Positions 46,401 to 56,640 of a stretch of 64,000 bases of DNA are shown piece by piece. A program made the position numbers and the translations under genes. The stretch is taken from the NCBI GenBank assembly GCA_035079385.1, contig JAVHKY010000052.1:9610001-9674000 (forward strand), in the 5' to 3' direction. A model generated the notes under the pieces. It saw only the letters and a program-made list of their open reading frames with translations, searched no databases and was not told the origin of the DNA. The number at the start of each line of letters is the position of its first letter. The first letter of the stretch is position 1. Origin of the DNA: Aspidiotus rigidus. Its lineage: Eukaryota; Arthropoda; Insecta; Hemiptera; Diaspididae.

Positions 46401-49400
46401 CCTATTAAATCAGGTACCTATACGTACAAGCAGTTGATTCTTACCTTGTATTTAAGAAGATAAAATTCGTTCAGAAGACGGCGAAGTGATGAAATATCTC
46501 TATTGATTCCTTTTAGTACTCTTGAATGCGCATACCTCAGATTTTGTGCTAGTTTACGTTCCAAATAAGCCATCTGCTTGCAGCGCATTGCTTGTGTTAT
46601 GAAGCTAAGAATCATAACAAGGTAGCCGAGACCAAATATAATCCAAAATATGAGTACAATTTTGTAGACGTAGTACCACTGCGAATCATTGGACAATTGC
46701 CCTAAAACAATGAAATAATAATTTCTTACTGGTAAAAAAAAATCGCAGCCCACTTATTTAGCTGCTTAGGAATGCCTTCAAGAACTATGTTAATTGAGGC
46801 AAACAGGGAACCTATTCTATGGAAGTATCTTTGTGTATACTTTTTTCCGACTAAAGATTTAACTTTGTTGACCAGATCCGGGTCCTTATCTGGTATACGG
46901 TTTCGGTTTTTTGGGGATTGGATTTAATGACATAAAAAACAGAGCAATGCTTGTGGTTAACCATCAGGTACTATATTTGGCTATTATCTAACGTGGAAAG
47001 TGACGTGGTTTCTCTTTGAGAACTTGATTGACGAAAAAATCCTTCAGTGGTACTCCTTATAATACGCTCGGATAGACCCAGGCCAATGGCTTGATGCAGA
47101 TCTATCGACCTCCTTGATAACATCATCGCTCCGCGATCGTCGGCGATTTATCAATTTTTGCTGATTCTGCTTGTTGCTACTTTTCAACGGCGATCCAATG
47201 TTCAAATTGCGCTCTCTTTGTGGCGTGTGATCGTCGCGGCCAGATACTACGTGAATACCTTACACCATACTCGCCATCTTAAGAGTTCACCCCGTCTTAT
47301 CATACAAGAGCTTGATATTTGAATTTTCTTTTCAAGTTCCCCCTTTCAGTTATAGCTTGAAAGAATTCTAAGTTGCATATTTTCTCGGACGGCGCGCGCC
47401 CGGCTCTCTATTTCTTTCAAATGACTCCCCCCTCCATGAAACAATTTCGCTGTTAAAAAGGACTATGCTTCATAATTCTCTCGCATATACAACCCCGCAA
47501 AAAAACACGTTTGACGTCCACTTTATCTTGACATAAAAAGATTCTCCTTGAAATAGATTAACTATACATGGTGCAAAATAAGATGACAAAAAAGAAGAAA
47601 GAGAATACAACCCCCTCAAGAGGGGGTTGTTTTTAAACGAATCCGTTCCTCCAGGTTACGGCTATCCGTTTTTATTAGCCTAAAGTAGGGTTTTCGAAAT
47701 GGCGTTTGACCGATAACCGTTTAAAAGGAAACTGGTGCATTGACCGTGAACGTTTGACCGATAAATGTTTCGATCAAAACGGTCATAACAGTTAGGTTGA
47801 CAGTTAAGTATTTTTCAATGTTTTTTTGTTCAAAAACTGTTTTGACCATGATGAACTGCTATGACCGAATCATTTTTCAATAATGGTCCTGACTATTATG
47901 ACCGTTTGATCGTTTCAATTTTGAAGCTGACCGGACCATAACCGTTGACCGTTTTTTTTTAATTTTGAAGTTCACCGGACCGATAACCATTATCCACTTA
48001 TAATTATTTCGGTCGAAAATCCTAGCCTAAAGTAATTTTCTGGTATACCGTACTATTACATTCTAGATCATGTAACAGGATAGGTACAGACATACAAACT
48101 CAAAGAATTGGAGGTAAGTTTAAGCTTTGTGTATGAATAGTAATGAGGAGACAGAGATTGTAGTTTCACTGGAATATTGATAAAAAATAACAGCGACGCG
48201 TATCCAACGAACTCTATCTTCCCCCATGTAACGCGCACTGATATTTTGTTGATAAACAGGTGAATACGCTGACAAATTTGTAATTTCTCCATTAAATTCG
48301 CAGTTGCTTCAACTTTTGAAAAAAATTTGGTTACATTTTGAAGAATGACAGCAACAGCTGCAGGTAGGTCTGCTTTCAGTCGGGATTGACCAAAAATCCT
48401 ATCAGTTGTTTGCAATTATATCGTCGTCTAAAAGTATATTAAAATTCCTATAAGTATGTGAATAACGTCATAATATATTACAGTACAAGTACGCTAAGTG
48501 AGTGATTTTTGGTTGAATATGTACAAGGCGAAACCGAGTGAAGCGCTTACATACAAGACCAATCACTCACTTCGCGGACGCGTGTTATATGCTATTTTTT
48601 AATAACATACGTAATAGCACATTGCAAAAATACTCTTCTTCTCTCTTTGTTCTTTTTTGTGGAGATGAGTGGAAGTAAGTTCAAGAAATTGAATGCTTGC
48701 ATTCGGCACATAAAAGGCTGGATTCCGTCCATGGGACGGGCATACTCGTTTATAGCAATTCATCAATCAATTGAAAAGTTCAAGATGTCGTCGTACTCAC
48801 CAGCTACATAGTCACCATACCCTATTGTGGTCAGCGTAACGTACGCGTAGTAAATACTTTGTTCAAAAGTCCATCCTTCAAAATAGACAAAAAATCCAGA
48901 CGGTAAAAATATGAACAACAAAATACCAGGTATCAGATAAGTGGCAATGTCCATGAATAAATTGAATTTTGTTTCAACGCGTTTGTCCTTGTATTGCTCG
49001 TGAACTCTAAGGAACTGCAGAAAACAAATGATAGTAATACGTAATACAAGAGTTGAAATTTTTTTATTGGTAAAAAAATCATCTTTGGAATGAAATTTTG
49101 CATGGGGTTGGCGATAAATCTAACATGATACTCCATTTACCCATAACTCAAGAATACTAAGAAGATTTGATAATAGAACGTTGATGTTTTTTCTTTATCA
49201 AATTAAGAAACATGAAAAATTTAGGATTTTCCTTCTATTGGCCAACCTGTGTCGGTATAACGGCAATCAAAACTTCAAAGAGAATACCTTGACAGAAAAT
49301 TTTATATTCCATGGCAAGGACTATGGAGGTTTTTGTATTTTCAATTGGACCCCTCTGTTGGATAATGAGCAAAGTCAATTAAGAAGCGATGTTTTTTTGT

Positions 49401-52400
49401 ATTTTCAATTGTACCTCTCTGTTGTGTAATGAGTGAAGTCGGATGGCACGTGGCGCTCTTGCGTGTTGCAGCTTGCGCATAAAAACCGTTAGACTAGCGT
49501 AGTTTAATTAGTTCGAGACCTTCGAGTATTGTAGGCTTACTGACAACCAGACTGGTCAGGAGACTAGATCTCGATGTTGAATTAATAAAATTATATTAAA
49601 AGAAGTTTTATAAATTAATCTGTTCGATTAAAATTTTATTACATGATTTGAGTTTAGATCGATGTAAATTAGATTGGATTTAATCTTAATAATGAATTTT
49701 ATAATATTGTACGAAAGGTAGCATTTTACAAAATAATAAAAGGACTTGTCCAGACGAGTATATCATAAACACAATAATGAGCTTGAAAGCACTGTCGTCT
49801 TAAAAAATTTTTTACTAATACGACGATCGACGTTTCGAACGTACACACGTTCTTCTTCAGGATCGATAAATACTACAATGAGTAAAGCTATTAACAGGAA
49901 CAAAACGGAGCAGCAGCACAGGGAGCGTGAAAGAACAAGAAAGAAAGTAGATTACTCACGATTATTATACGAGTAAATCGCTGGCGAATAAAAGTTACTA
50001 ATCCTGTAGCTGTCGGTTTTAAAGTTTATACTGTCCTTACATTTCATAATTTCTATCGCTTCACGAATTTTTCTTTTCCGAAACGTCGATCGTCGTATTA
50101 GTAAAAAATTTTTTAAGACGACAGTGCTTTCAAGCTCATTATTGTGTTTGTAGCATTTTACTTCCAATTCATTACAAAGGTCAAAAGTTGATTCGACTCC
50201 CATAGTCAAAATTGTAAGTAGACAACACCAACATTAAAGGCATTCGCGGAATGTACAACACCATTCACTAATTGTAACACTTTTCCTTCTAATAAGGATT
50301 AATTCGGCTCTCTTTAGCACATTTGTATTTGCAAACAGTGTACATATAAATACCAAACGATAAGTGAAGAAGCAGTATGCGCAGGTCAACTGCTCCAGAT
50401 GAGCTGGCTTCATAAATTTATACAAATATAATCCAGACGCTGGCGGTATGTCTTGTAAGCAAATCAAATTTTTCCACTTGCCGAGTAATCTGTTTAGGTA
50501 TTCTTCACTTTTTAAATTCTCTCCTAGTTACATCTCTGTGATTAAATTTCTTGCGATTTTTATATTTTTTTGTTTAATGCAATTCTTTCATGTTCACAAA
50601 TTATTTTTAATGTTCAATTTTTTTCTTCTTCTTATATAAAACTTTTAACCGCTCGAGTTTTTTTTTTTTTTTTGTGATTTCGGACGTCTCAATTTTTGTA
50701 AAACATTCCCACCCAAAATAATTTGCCTAAACCTAGTCTAATACAAGTATGATGAATACTTTCTTTCAGCTCACCGTTGATGCAAAAAAATCACCAAGTT
50801 GTGTTAGAACTATGCCATTGAGTGGGATTCCAACCAACGAATATACAATAACCAATATTCGACCGAGACAGGATGTTGGATGAAGATTACCATATCCTAT
50901 AGCACCCTTGACATAAATACACTTGAATAGTTAAATGATCTAATTTAGGCACCATTACTTTATGAGTTCTGATTTCATATAAAGTAAGTGAACTGACCAA
51001 TTGTGCTGAGGGTGGTCAACGCAAAAAAAAATGAATTATAGAAAGTCCATTGAAATTCGTCTTCTATTTCAATTACATCTTCCAATTCGAGCATGGGTCT
51101 TGATCTAGTTTTGTTACAATGCTGCCTAAGCTTCAGAATCAATTGCTGATGAGCCCGATTGTTGGTCCACGTGAAGTAGGTATCCAGCAAATCTGAAATC
51201 ATTTTTGAAATAGAAAAATTTAGAACTATTCATTGGAAGTTTTTTTCATAAAGTTGTCATAAACTCTTGAACGGGTTTTTTAACCAGCATTGAAATATCA
51301 AAAATGCAAAAATTAAACTTCATATTATCAGATAAAATATGACTTTCTTCACTACTCATATGGGGAGGTATTCACCCTCCCTTTTATTTTCTTTGAGGTG
51401 ATTTTGTAAAAAGAAATAATATTGAAAATGTTGAATGAAAGATAATTTAACTCCTCTCTTCCTTGAACACTGGTACACCACTGCTTATCTTTTTTCTCTT
51501 TCTTTATCTGTTGAGCGCGCATGAAACAACGGAGCCCAGCAAGGTGTTTGAAAAGAGGTGTGCTCAGTTTGATTGTAAACAAAACGCAACTCGCATGCAC
51601 ATTTAAAAATACATGGGAAGCGGAACACCCAGTTCCGTTTTTACATTGTTTTGAAAAATGGAGATCAGCTGATGAGCTGATGTAGCGCCTTGTTGTTTAC
51701 ATTGAGCTGAGCACACCTCTTTTCAAACATCTTGGGCGCCCAGGTGAACGGAATATTATCTTCTTTCTCTCTCTTTTTCTCGTTCAGCACGCGTTCCAGA
51801 CAGTCTCATCCTACAAATTGAGTTCACTGGTCCATAAAGAACGTATACCACCACCACTTGATTTTTTGGATTTGACATCTGTTCATCTGTTTACATTGAG
51901 TGAGAATACCTCTAGCGCCTTACTGAACAAAGTGATAAAGATACCAGGTAATTTGACTCATCAGTTGATTGTAATATAGGTGTAATGGATAATGATCATT
52001 TTTACATGGGGTTTAATGAGTTTTTGAGAAGTAGATGGGTCATTATAGCGCAATTTGTCCTTTGTAGGGTTTGAAGGACAAACGTTGTTTTGGGACCCTA
52101 CGCGCGCCTTCATTTGTGATAGTTATTCTTTTCATGAAGCATTCATTAAATTCCACATATCAGCGATAACCATTTCAGGCTTCATTATCTTCATCTTTCA
52201 TAATAGCCATCTCTTGCTAATTTATAGATGAAGTTAATCAGTTGTAGATGAAATCTACTACTAATCAACTTTATCAAAGTTAGATATTTCAATTAATATC
52301 CAAATTTCGTACAACATCTAAATACTTCATGACCATCTAATGACCTTATTGAAAAAGTAACCGGATCAGTATGATGAATTTTTAATACTACATATACTTC

Positions 52401-55186
52401 TCTTATCCAATTTCTCAATTTTTCTTAAAATGTATCCTTTTAATATGGTGTAATATGTACACAATCTCCCATCTTAAAGACAGGTTTTTCTAACTTAAAC
52501 TTCTTCAGAGGATACATTCTTTAAAAAATTTTATTTTCTTTTTCACTAATGTATACAGGCTGGAGGAAGACCTATAGTATGATGAATATCTTCTTCATGA
52601 CTCACCTAATCAAAAATGTTCACTGCTGATTGAAACTTCCAATGGCTAAATTCAATAGTCTTAAAGAATATAGGTACACTAAATCCAAGTTTGAAGAATT
52701 TTGTACTTTTCAAGCATCAGTCACCAAATTATTGTAGTCAACATACTGGGAGTCAATGATGGTCATGAATGAATACAACTCTTTCCTACCAGACCAGAGA
52801 AATTACTTGCGTACGCAATGAGAATAGCAGCTGAGAGTATGAAACCGTAATACTGCTTTTACCGCAGATCATTAACCAGCTTATACTTATATACATTTCT
52901 TAAAATTTGGATGGTCAATTTTAAAATAGAGAGCATAAATCTTCTGTACAATTTTCCATGTGATCAACTTTGGGATGCCCAGTGTCCAGGCAACAATTTT
53001 GATTCATCCTAAAGATTGAGAGTTGAATAAAAAAACGAGGCAAGTCGACACATTTCTGGATCAAAAGTTTTAAATCCGTATATTTAAACCATTTCTTGTT
53101 CTCTTTGGATACTCAGTTTATTGTATTTCAACTTGATCTGTGGTTGGACTTGGATGAATAAAATCATGTGAGCAAAACTAATCTAAAAGTGATAATTTTG
53201 TACTCTACAATTTGTTGGGGATTTCGACTGATATCCTTGTTGTAGTTGTGATTATCAGTCTGTCACCCCATGTTCAACAGCAGTTGTCAATAGATACAGC
53301 GACAGTATAGTAAAATTTGCAAGTAAAACTACCCACACATGCCTAGTCAATTGGGGACGTACTGATCATGATCAGCTGGGTTCTTTCAGCACAAACACAC
53401 TCATCTGGGCATATAAGTTTCCACAACAGGATGACGAGAACCTTTTCTTATGCTGAGAGGATTTGACAATATTCTCCGAGTCCCACAAAATCTTTCTGTT
53501 GGGTTTAATACGTACTGTCTGTAAGTGTGTCACTTGGGAAAGCGGCGTGGAATTTTAAAAATATTAACGGACAAATGAAACAGAATAAGCCCAATTCCAG
53601 AGAATAACCGTAATTCCTACAATCAAAAATGAAAATTTGATTTGGTTGTTAATATCTTCAGGACATTGCATTACACGTTAGCAGCCTAAAATCACCTTGT
53701 GTCAAGTGTATCTACAATCTGCTCTAATTTCAAACGTTGGTCCTTCCTTAACTAACTTTTCCGCGCCACTGTTTCAGGCTCATTCAGGACAGATTTTGAA
53801 AAGGTGGCGGAAAAGCCAGCAAAATTAGTGCTGTATACAGAACAAAATCCTATACAACAAAATTGGTGGTAAGATTAGGAACTTGTGGGGAAATACACCA
53901 GAGATAGGATAATAGTAAATGAGATAGAAGGAAATATATATGGGAACTGTGAAACCCAATATTCGCGGAATCATCGACTCGAGAGTACATAAGATTATTA
54001 TTATGCTTAGCATGAAAAAGGAGACAATGAAGCTTTGAGTATGAATAGTAATGGAGGAGCAGAAACGGTCATTTTCGAAAGTTCAGTGGCAGGCGTAATA
54101 GGGCGCACTGTTTCAATCATATGAAAAAATTTAGTACAAATTTTACTTGTAACATCCTCTCTCCTCTCTGTAGTCAGTCATCGTTATATTGTATGAGACG
54201 GAATAGTAAACATCTCTTGAAGCCTCTCCCTGGTCTTCTGATGTACACATAAAAAAGAAATGACATTTCAGAAAAAACACAATTAGGTGTACTACAATAC
54301 TACCCTCATTCATTATGCCTGACACGCACACACACTCACACACGCCACCTACACACAAGGGTTAGAATGACAAAAAAGCTTTGATAATTATCTCAAAGAT
54401 GATAAGAAGCCTACATCGCATCTTGTAGGGGGACTCACATACTTTGAATCTATACCTGTGGTTCACAGGTAGAGCAAAGGTATGAGATATAGAGGAGAAT
54501 GTGGCGTCATCAAAAGAACTGGAAAAGAGTTAAACTAAAGAGCACAGGGATAGGTGGGTCATTTGGAAGAGGAATAGGACTGGACATCATCAAGGGGACT
54601 TGATAAAATTTCAATTGATGAGCGAGAGGGGTAGATAACTGACCACTGACCTGGAGGAGGGAATAACATCCGTAGGAACTTGAGAAATTCCAAAATGAGG
54701 AACAGAGAGAGGAAATGGCAGATTCATTTGACAAATTTAACTCAAATCACAAAGAGAGTAGTATTAGTTGAGCCGTTGTACTTGATAAGATTAAACGTTG
54801 CAGGCCCCCCTCTACATGTGCCCTTGAACTGATCTGTGATATATTTCCCTTTTCTCCAATGAGTGCCATGACCACCTTCCATCAAACAAGATGCGTCTCA
54901 TCTTTCAAATGTTTTTTTGAGAACATCAATCAGCTGAAATAGATTAGCTCTGCAACCAATAAGGTTTCAACATTTCTATCATGTGTTCCACCCATCAGAA
55001 TTCAATTCCAGCTATGTGTTATACTTTTCACAAGAATATTATACCTTCAATATCCAACTTCTCAGGAATTTCTGTCCCTCGATGTGTTTCCTCATGGTGT
55101 CGTTCAATGGCGTAGAATATGAAAGCTCCGAGGAGCAAATAACTGAGAAATATTATCCACAACATGAGCCACTGATTAACTGACAT
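36516..55186 (-). CDS. Ork1: Two-pore-domain potassium (K2P) channel, Ork1-like, eight exons
   Basis: Predicted K+ leak channel of the plasma membrane that sets resting potential; two subunits, each with four membrane segments and two pore loops, form one pore. Coding exons in order: 55186-55045, 51192-50998, 50896-50775, 49014-48801, 46701-46445, 42533-42135, 41200-41037, 37407-36516. All introns are GT-AG and the joined frame is open for 794 residues plus stop. Visible features: TM1 (LMLWIIFLSYLLLGAFIFYA), extracellular cap with a Cys and an N-K-T sequon, filter 1 TIGYGN, filter 2 TIGYGDY, TM4 ending LVMILSFITQ, then a ~500-residue hydrophilic tail. The TM4-tail sequence (YLERKLAQNL, LRRLLNEFYLLKYKP) resembles Drosophila Ork1 (about 1000 residues). 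The K2P assignment is firm; the Ork1 name is inferred. No 5' UTR exon or promoter could be placed. Confidence 0.93.
37428..38970 (-). other. Intron of the channel gene, nothing recognised
   Basis: AT-rich sequence between tail exons 7 and 8. Short open frames at 37783-37980 and 38507-38803 have no recognisable similarity. Confidence 0.5.
39088..39474 (+). other. Unrecognised open frame overlapping an inverted repeat
   Basis: A 128-codon plus-strand frame, opposed by a 121-codon minus-strand frame. Its second half (39292-39424) recurs in inverted orientation at 40725-40841, where it is not open to the same extent. This indicates repeat DNA in a channel-gene intron rather than a gene. No domain is recognised. 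Confidence 0.35.
39292..40841. repeat. 1.55-kb structure bounded by ~130-bp diverged inverted repeats
   Basis: GTTTATTTTAGACAG...CAACAATGAAAATCATGAAA near 39310-39362 is mirrored by TTTCATGATTCTCATTGTTG...CTGTCTAAAATAAA near 40770-40825. Both arms end next to TGATT(C/T)TGATTGGAC. A separate MITE (40276-40565) lies inside. The internal ~900 bp carries no recognised protein. Confidence 0.6.
40276..40565. mobile_element. 290-bp MITE with long inverted repeats and TA duplication
   Basis: Arms of about 130 bp: GGGCTAAATTAACATTGCGC at the left and GCGCAATGTTAATTTAGCC at the right. TA at 40274-40275 and 40566-40567 fits the TA duplication of Tc1/mariner-type elements. The centre is an A-run. Arm identity is high. 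Confidence 0.8.
41037..41200 (-). CDS. Ork1: K2P exon 7: cytoplasmic tail
   Basis: Encodes VPQFEESSREDAVKNSEISA and further hydrophilic residues, ending in a split lysine codon. Acceptor TTGCAG, donor GTAAGA. Support comes from phase and splice sites, as the sequence is low in recognisable conservation. Confidence 0.78.
41853..42047. mobile_element. 195-bp Harbinger-like MITE
   Basis: The termini GAGCCGCTTGTACCAAC and GTTGGTACAAGCGGCCC form the inverted repeat, flanked by TAA at 41850-41852 and 42048-42050. The 3-bp TAA duplication and GGGCC-type end suggest PIF/Harbinger ancestry. Confidence 0.7.
42135..42533 (-). CDS. Ork1: K2P exon 6: cytoplasmic tail
   Basis: Encodes PVYQNESKKPSPIDLKRTQS then APNLSKW, followed by an acidic stretch (SSSEDEEE) and a basic one (KQRMKRRK). 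The RTQSAPNLS segment corresponds in position to RSNSCPDLS of fly Ork1 and is a plausible phosphorylation site. Acceptor CACTTAG, donor GTAACG. Confidence 0.88.
42756..42984. repeat. 230-bp foldback element
   Basis: TTTGTTTGTAACTTACTTTT at the left is mirrored by AAAAGTAAGTTACAAACAAA at the right. The arms continue about 95 bp to a centre near 42865. Lies in the intron between channel exons 5 and 6. Confidence 0.8.
43006..43300. repeat. Inverted repeat, 31-bp arms
   Basis: TTTGACTATAATAGTACTTTG near 43010 is mirrored by CAAAGTACTATATAGTCAAAG near 43277, with GTATGGACTGA / TCAGTCCATAC continuing inward. Probably another MITE. Confidence 0.7.
44567..46209 (+). mobile_element. Penelope-like element, palindromic double copy with 12-bp target duplication
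   Basis: AAACTACAATTT at 44555-44566 and 46210-46221 flanks the element. Inside are near-identical inverted arms (about 44601-45210 and 45610-46209). Each encodes the GIY-YIG endonuclease region: CQDCEGVYIGETSRQLK, then IGESAFADHL and NQFIPEDEFIEKVY. The plus copy extends further upstream to about 45333 (LDIDIDGLIRKKLIKKF, PDLGKFSSILSRVLKPF), the end of the PLE ORF before the endonuclease. Both arms share the same frameshift just before IGESAFADHL, and the minus arm has one further indel near 45160. The tail motif is UUGAUAAUGGCU-UUUU-AGCCGAAAGCUGGCUC near 46087. About 34 extra bases (44567-44600) lie between the left duplication and the left arm. The reverse transcriptase core is missing. 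Confidence 0.88.
45333..45994 (+). pseudogene. GIY-YIG endonuclease end of PLE ORF, frameshifted
   Basis: The frame open through 45384-45770 (ending KAWKSNSV, stop) continues after a one-base shift at about 45760 as FCIGESAFADHL to 45994. The CxxC-GVY...YIG...SR...K...EH pattern identifies the PLE endonuclease. Its inverted partner occupies 44823-45210 on the minus strand. Confidence 0.85.
46445..46701 (-). CDS. Ork1: K2P exon 5: TM4 and proximal tail
   Basis: Encodes NDSQWYYVYKIVLIFWIIFG, LGYLVMILSFITQAMRCKQM and DISSLRRLLNEFYLLKYK. Acceptor TTTTAG, donor GTAAGA. Confidence 0.94.
46702..48800 (-). other. Channel-gene intron between exons 4 and 5
   Basis: No exon is recognised. It contains a perfect 24-bp palindrome near 47603-47628 (ACAACCCCCT/AGGGGGTTGT around CAAG) and the GACCG-type degenerate repeats at 47690-48000. 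Confidence 0.55.
47690..48000. repeat. Degenerate repeat of GACCGATAACCGTT units
   Basis: Irregular recurrence of TTTGACCG, GACCGATAACCGTT and their complements (CGGTCAT) over about 300 bp, without fixed period. Confidence 0.65.
48801..49014 (-). CDS. Ork1: K2P exon 4: TM3 and pore loop 2
   Basis: Encodes FLRVHEQYKDKRVETKFNLF, then IATYLIPGILLFIFLPSGFF and SIYYAYVTLTTIGYGDYVA. Acceptor CTGCAG, donor GTGAGT. Confidence 0.94.
49730..50149 (-). mobile_element. Short Penelope-like element with inverted tail and 12-bp target duplication
   Basis: GTAGCATTTTAC at 49718-49729 and 50150-50161 flanks the element. On the minus strand 50084-49970 reads KRKIREAIEIMKCKD and following, matching the extreme C-terminus of PLE proteins (REAIEI). 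The 3' tail follows, with a hammerhead-like motif (49865-49824). Tail positions 49766-49838 are repeated in inverted orientation at 50084-50149, directly joined to the truncated coding end. About 36 extra bases separate the left duplication from the tail. This is a severely 5'-truncated copy. Confidence 0.85.
49824..49865 (-). ncRNA. Hammerhead-ribozyme-like motif in PLE tail
   Basis: Minus strand: stem I CGAUC/GAUCG, CUGAAGA, extra A, stem II GAACGU-GUGU-ACGUUC, GAAA, CGUC. It has the same architecture as 12872-12913 and 13162-13204 with different, still complementary helices. It lies within the PLE tail just after the coding remnant. Confidence 0.6.
50775..50896 (-). CDS. Ork1: K2P exon 3: filter 1 and TM2
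   Basis: Completes GYGNLHPTSCLGRIL, then VIVYSLVGIPLNGIVLTQLG. There is no long ATG-led frame, so it is easily missed; it is supported by matching phases and K2P similarity. Acceptor GCTATAG, donor GTGAGC. Confidence 0.9.
50998..51192 (-). CDS. Ork1: K2P exon 2: cap and pore loop 1
   Basis: Encodes DLLDTYFTWTNNRAHQQLIL, HCNKTRSRP, then WTFYNSFFFALTTLSTI. It ends with the first base of the glycine codon of the filter (G|GA). Acceptor TTTCAG, donor GTCAGT. Confidence 0.92.
51193..55044 (-). other. First channel intron, 3.9 kb
   Basis: Apart from the foldback at 51540-51734 I see no repeat of note and no exon. Open frames at 53825-54013, 54143-54358 and 54510-54734 are not recognisable. Alternative first exons cannot be excluded. 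Confidence 0.5.
51540..51734. repeat. 195-bp foldback element
   Basis: CAAGGTGTTTGAAAAGAGGT is mirrored by ACCTCTTTTCAAACATCTTG, the arms continuing through GTGCTCAG and TGTAAACA / TGTTTACA. MITE-like. Confidence 0.8.
55045..55186 (-). CDS. Ork1: K2P exon 1: start codon, TM1
   Basis: Starts MSVNQWLMLWIIFLSYLLLG and runs through AIERHHEETHRGTEIPEKL to a split codon before donor GTATAA. The ATG at 55186-55184 fits the short N-terminus of Ork1-type channels. An upstream in-frame ATG exists but follows a possible acceptor (CTTCAG). Confidence 0.85.
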
Positions 55187-55989
55187 CCTGAAGAGTTGAT
55201 GATGACGTACTGATGAATTAGGGATGAATATGACAAAAAAATATTGCAAACACCACACACCACTGAACCTGTTGAAAAAAAAAAAAAATCAAAGAATAAA
55301 CCAAAATGAATGCAGGTTTACATTAAGCATCATTCAAATAAGCGCTCTGGCAAATAAGTCACATGAATATAAAAATTTTCCGAAGAAGAAAAGACTTATT
55401 AGACGGAAAAAATTCATTTATTTAAGGACATTTTTTGGCATCACCGTCCACAAAGTAGATATGAACTAATAAAGAGGCCGATGTTCTGGAGAAATATCTC
55501 TCATCACCCTCTTTGATCTTGTGACGTCACTAACTGATAAAAGTTAGTGATTGTGATCGATAGTATGCAATATTCTGCAATAGAATTGCAGAATATTGCA
55601 ATAGTATCATGCGATGGTCCTTAGAAAATTATTGACTCCCATAAATTCGATCATTCGTCAAAATTCAGAACTAAGAGATGAATGAGGAATTTAACATTGA
55701 TAATGAGGACGTGGAAGTACCCAAATATTTGAAAATGTATTTTTGTTTCGAACTTATATTCTTCTTTTCAAGTATGAAATGATCGAATTCAATTTTTTTT
55801 CTTGTGGAAAATTCCGCGTGAAAAAAGTTTGTTTACTTTTCTTAAGTACCATCAAATTCAAATATCAAAACCCAGTTTGTTCTTGACGTCACCGTGAATA
55901 AAGAGGGTTAGTTCTGTAAAATTTCCTCCTTAAATATATGAGAATATTTTTTGAAACTTTCAATAGAATGAAGTTAAAGGATGGCGTAT

Positions 55990-56211
55990 TTATCTGTAGA
56001 AAAAGAGGAAGTTAAGAGGGGGGCTGAACCCAGATTGTGGCCCAAAGTGCAAAAAACGTCCACTTCGCGGTTCAAAGATGATTATATTGCGGCCTACTGA
56101 GAAATCAAAAGAAACCAGATTGTGGCCAACTGAAAAAAGAAAAAGGACCAGTTCACGGCCAATTTTATTCACATAAACTTTTTTTTTCTTAACAACGAAT
56201 TTTCGTGACAC
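55990..56211. repeat. Degenerate ~39-bp repeat
   Basis: On the minus strand the open frame repeats a pattern (FSVGHNLVSFD, FSVGRNIIIFE, PRSGRFLHFG, PQSG). The DNA shows recurring AGATTGTGGCC / ATTGCGGCC units. A similar run (GGCCGCAA) occurs on the plus strand near 57885-57970. Confidence 0.5.
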
Positions 56212-56239
56212 CTTTTTAACAAATGCGTATTTATCAATT

Positions 56240-56640
56240 CCCTCGAATTCGCTCGTTCGCCCCGTTCTTCATCTAGTATAAATCTAGTATAATTATGTAA
56301 GGCTAATAGCTTTTGGGGGCGAACGAGTCTTTATCTAGGATAAGTCTGGTTTAGAATATTTAAAGCTAGTAGCTTATGAGGGCCCCTAATGGCTTTTTAA
56401 GGGTCCACTCGCCTAAAAGCTTTTGGGGGCTCACTCGCTCCGCTCGTTCGCCCTCTTCTTTGTCTAGTATAAGTCTAGTTTAGAATATTTAAAACTAGTA
56501 GCTTATAGGAGGCTTACTCTCTATCTCGTTCGCCTCCTTTCTGGTTTACTATAGAGTATATTTGGCCTAGATAATGAAAACTAAACCTATTATAGGAACC
56601 TACTTTGGGCCTAGTTTGATGAAAGCTAACATACTCTGTA
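56240..56640. repeat. CTAGTATA / GCTCGTTCGCC dispersed repeat, block 3
   Basis: Recurrent CTAGTATAAGTCTAG, GAATATTTAAA and GCTCGTTCGCC modules, like 19420-20170 and 62740-63200. Non-coding. Confidence 0.7.

Larger units (their letters stand above)
49015..50774 (-). other. Channel-gene intron between exons 3 and 4
   Basis: Carries the short PLE insertion at 49730-50149. The remainder is AT-rich with nothing recognised. Confidence 0.55.

Noticed and set aside
47603..47628. GC-rich hairpin followed by T residues resembling a bacterial terminator
   Set aside because: The context is a eukaryotic intron. It is a chance or repeat-derived palindrome.
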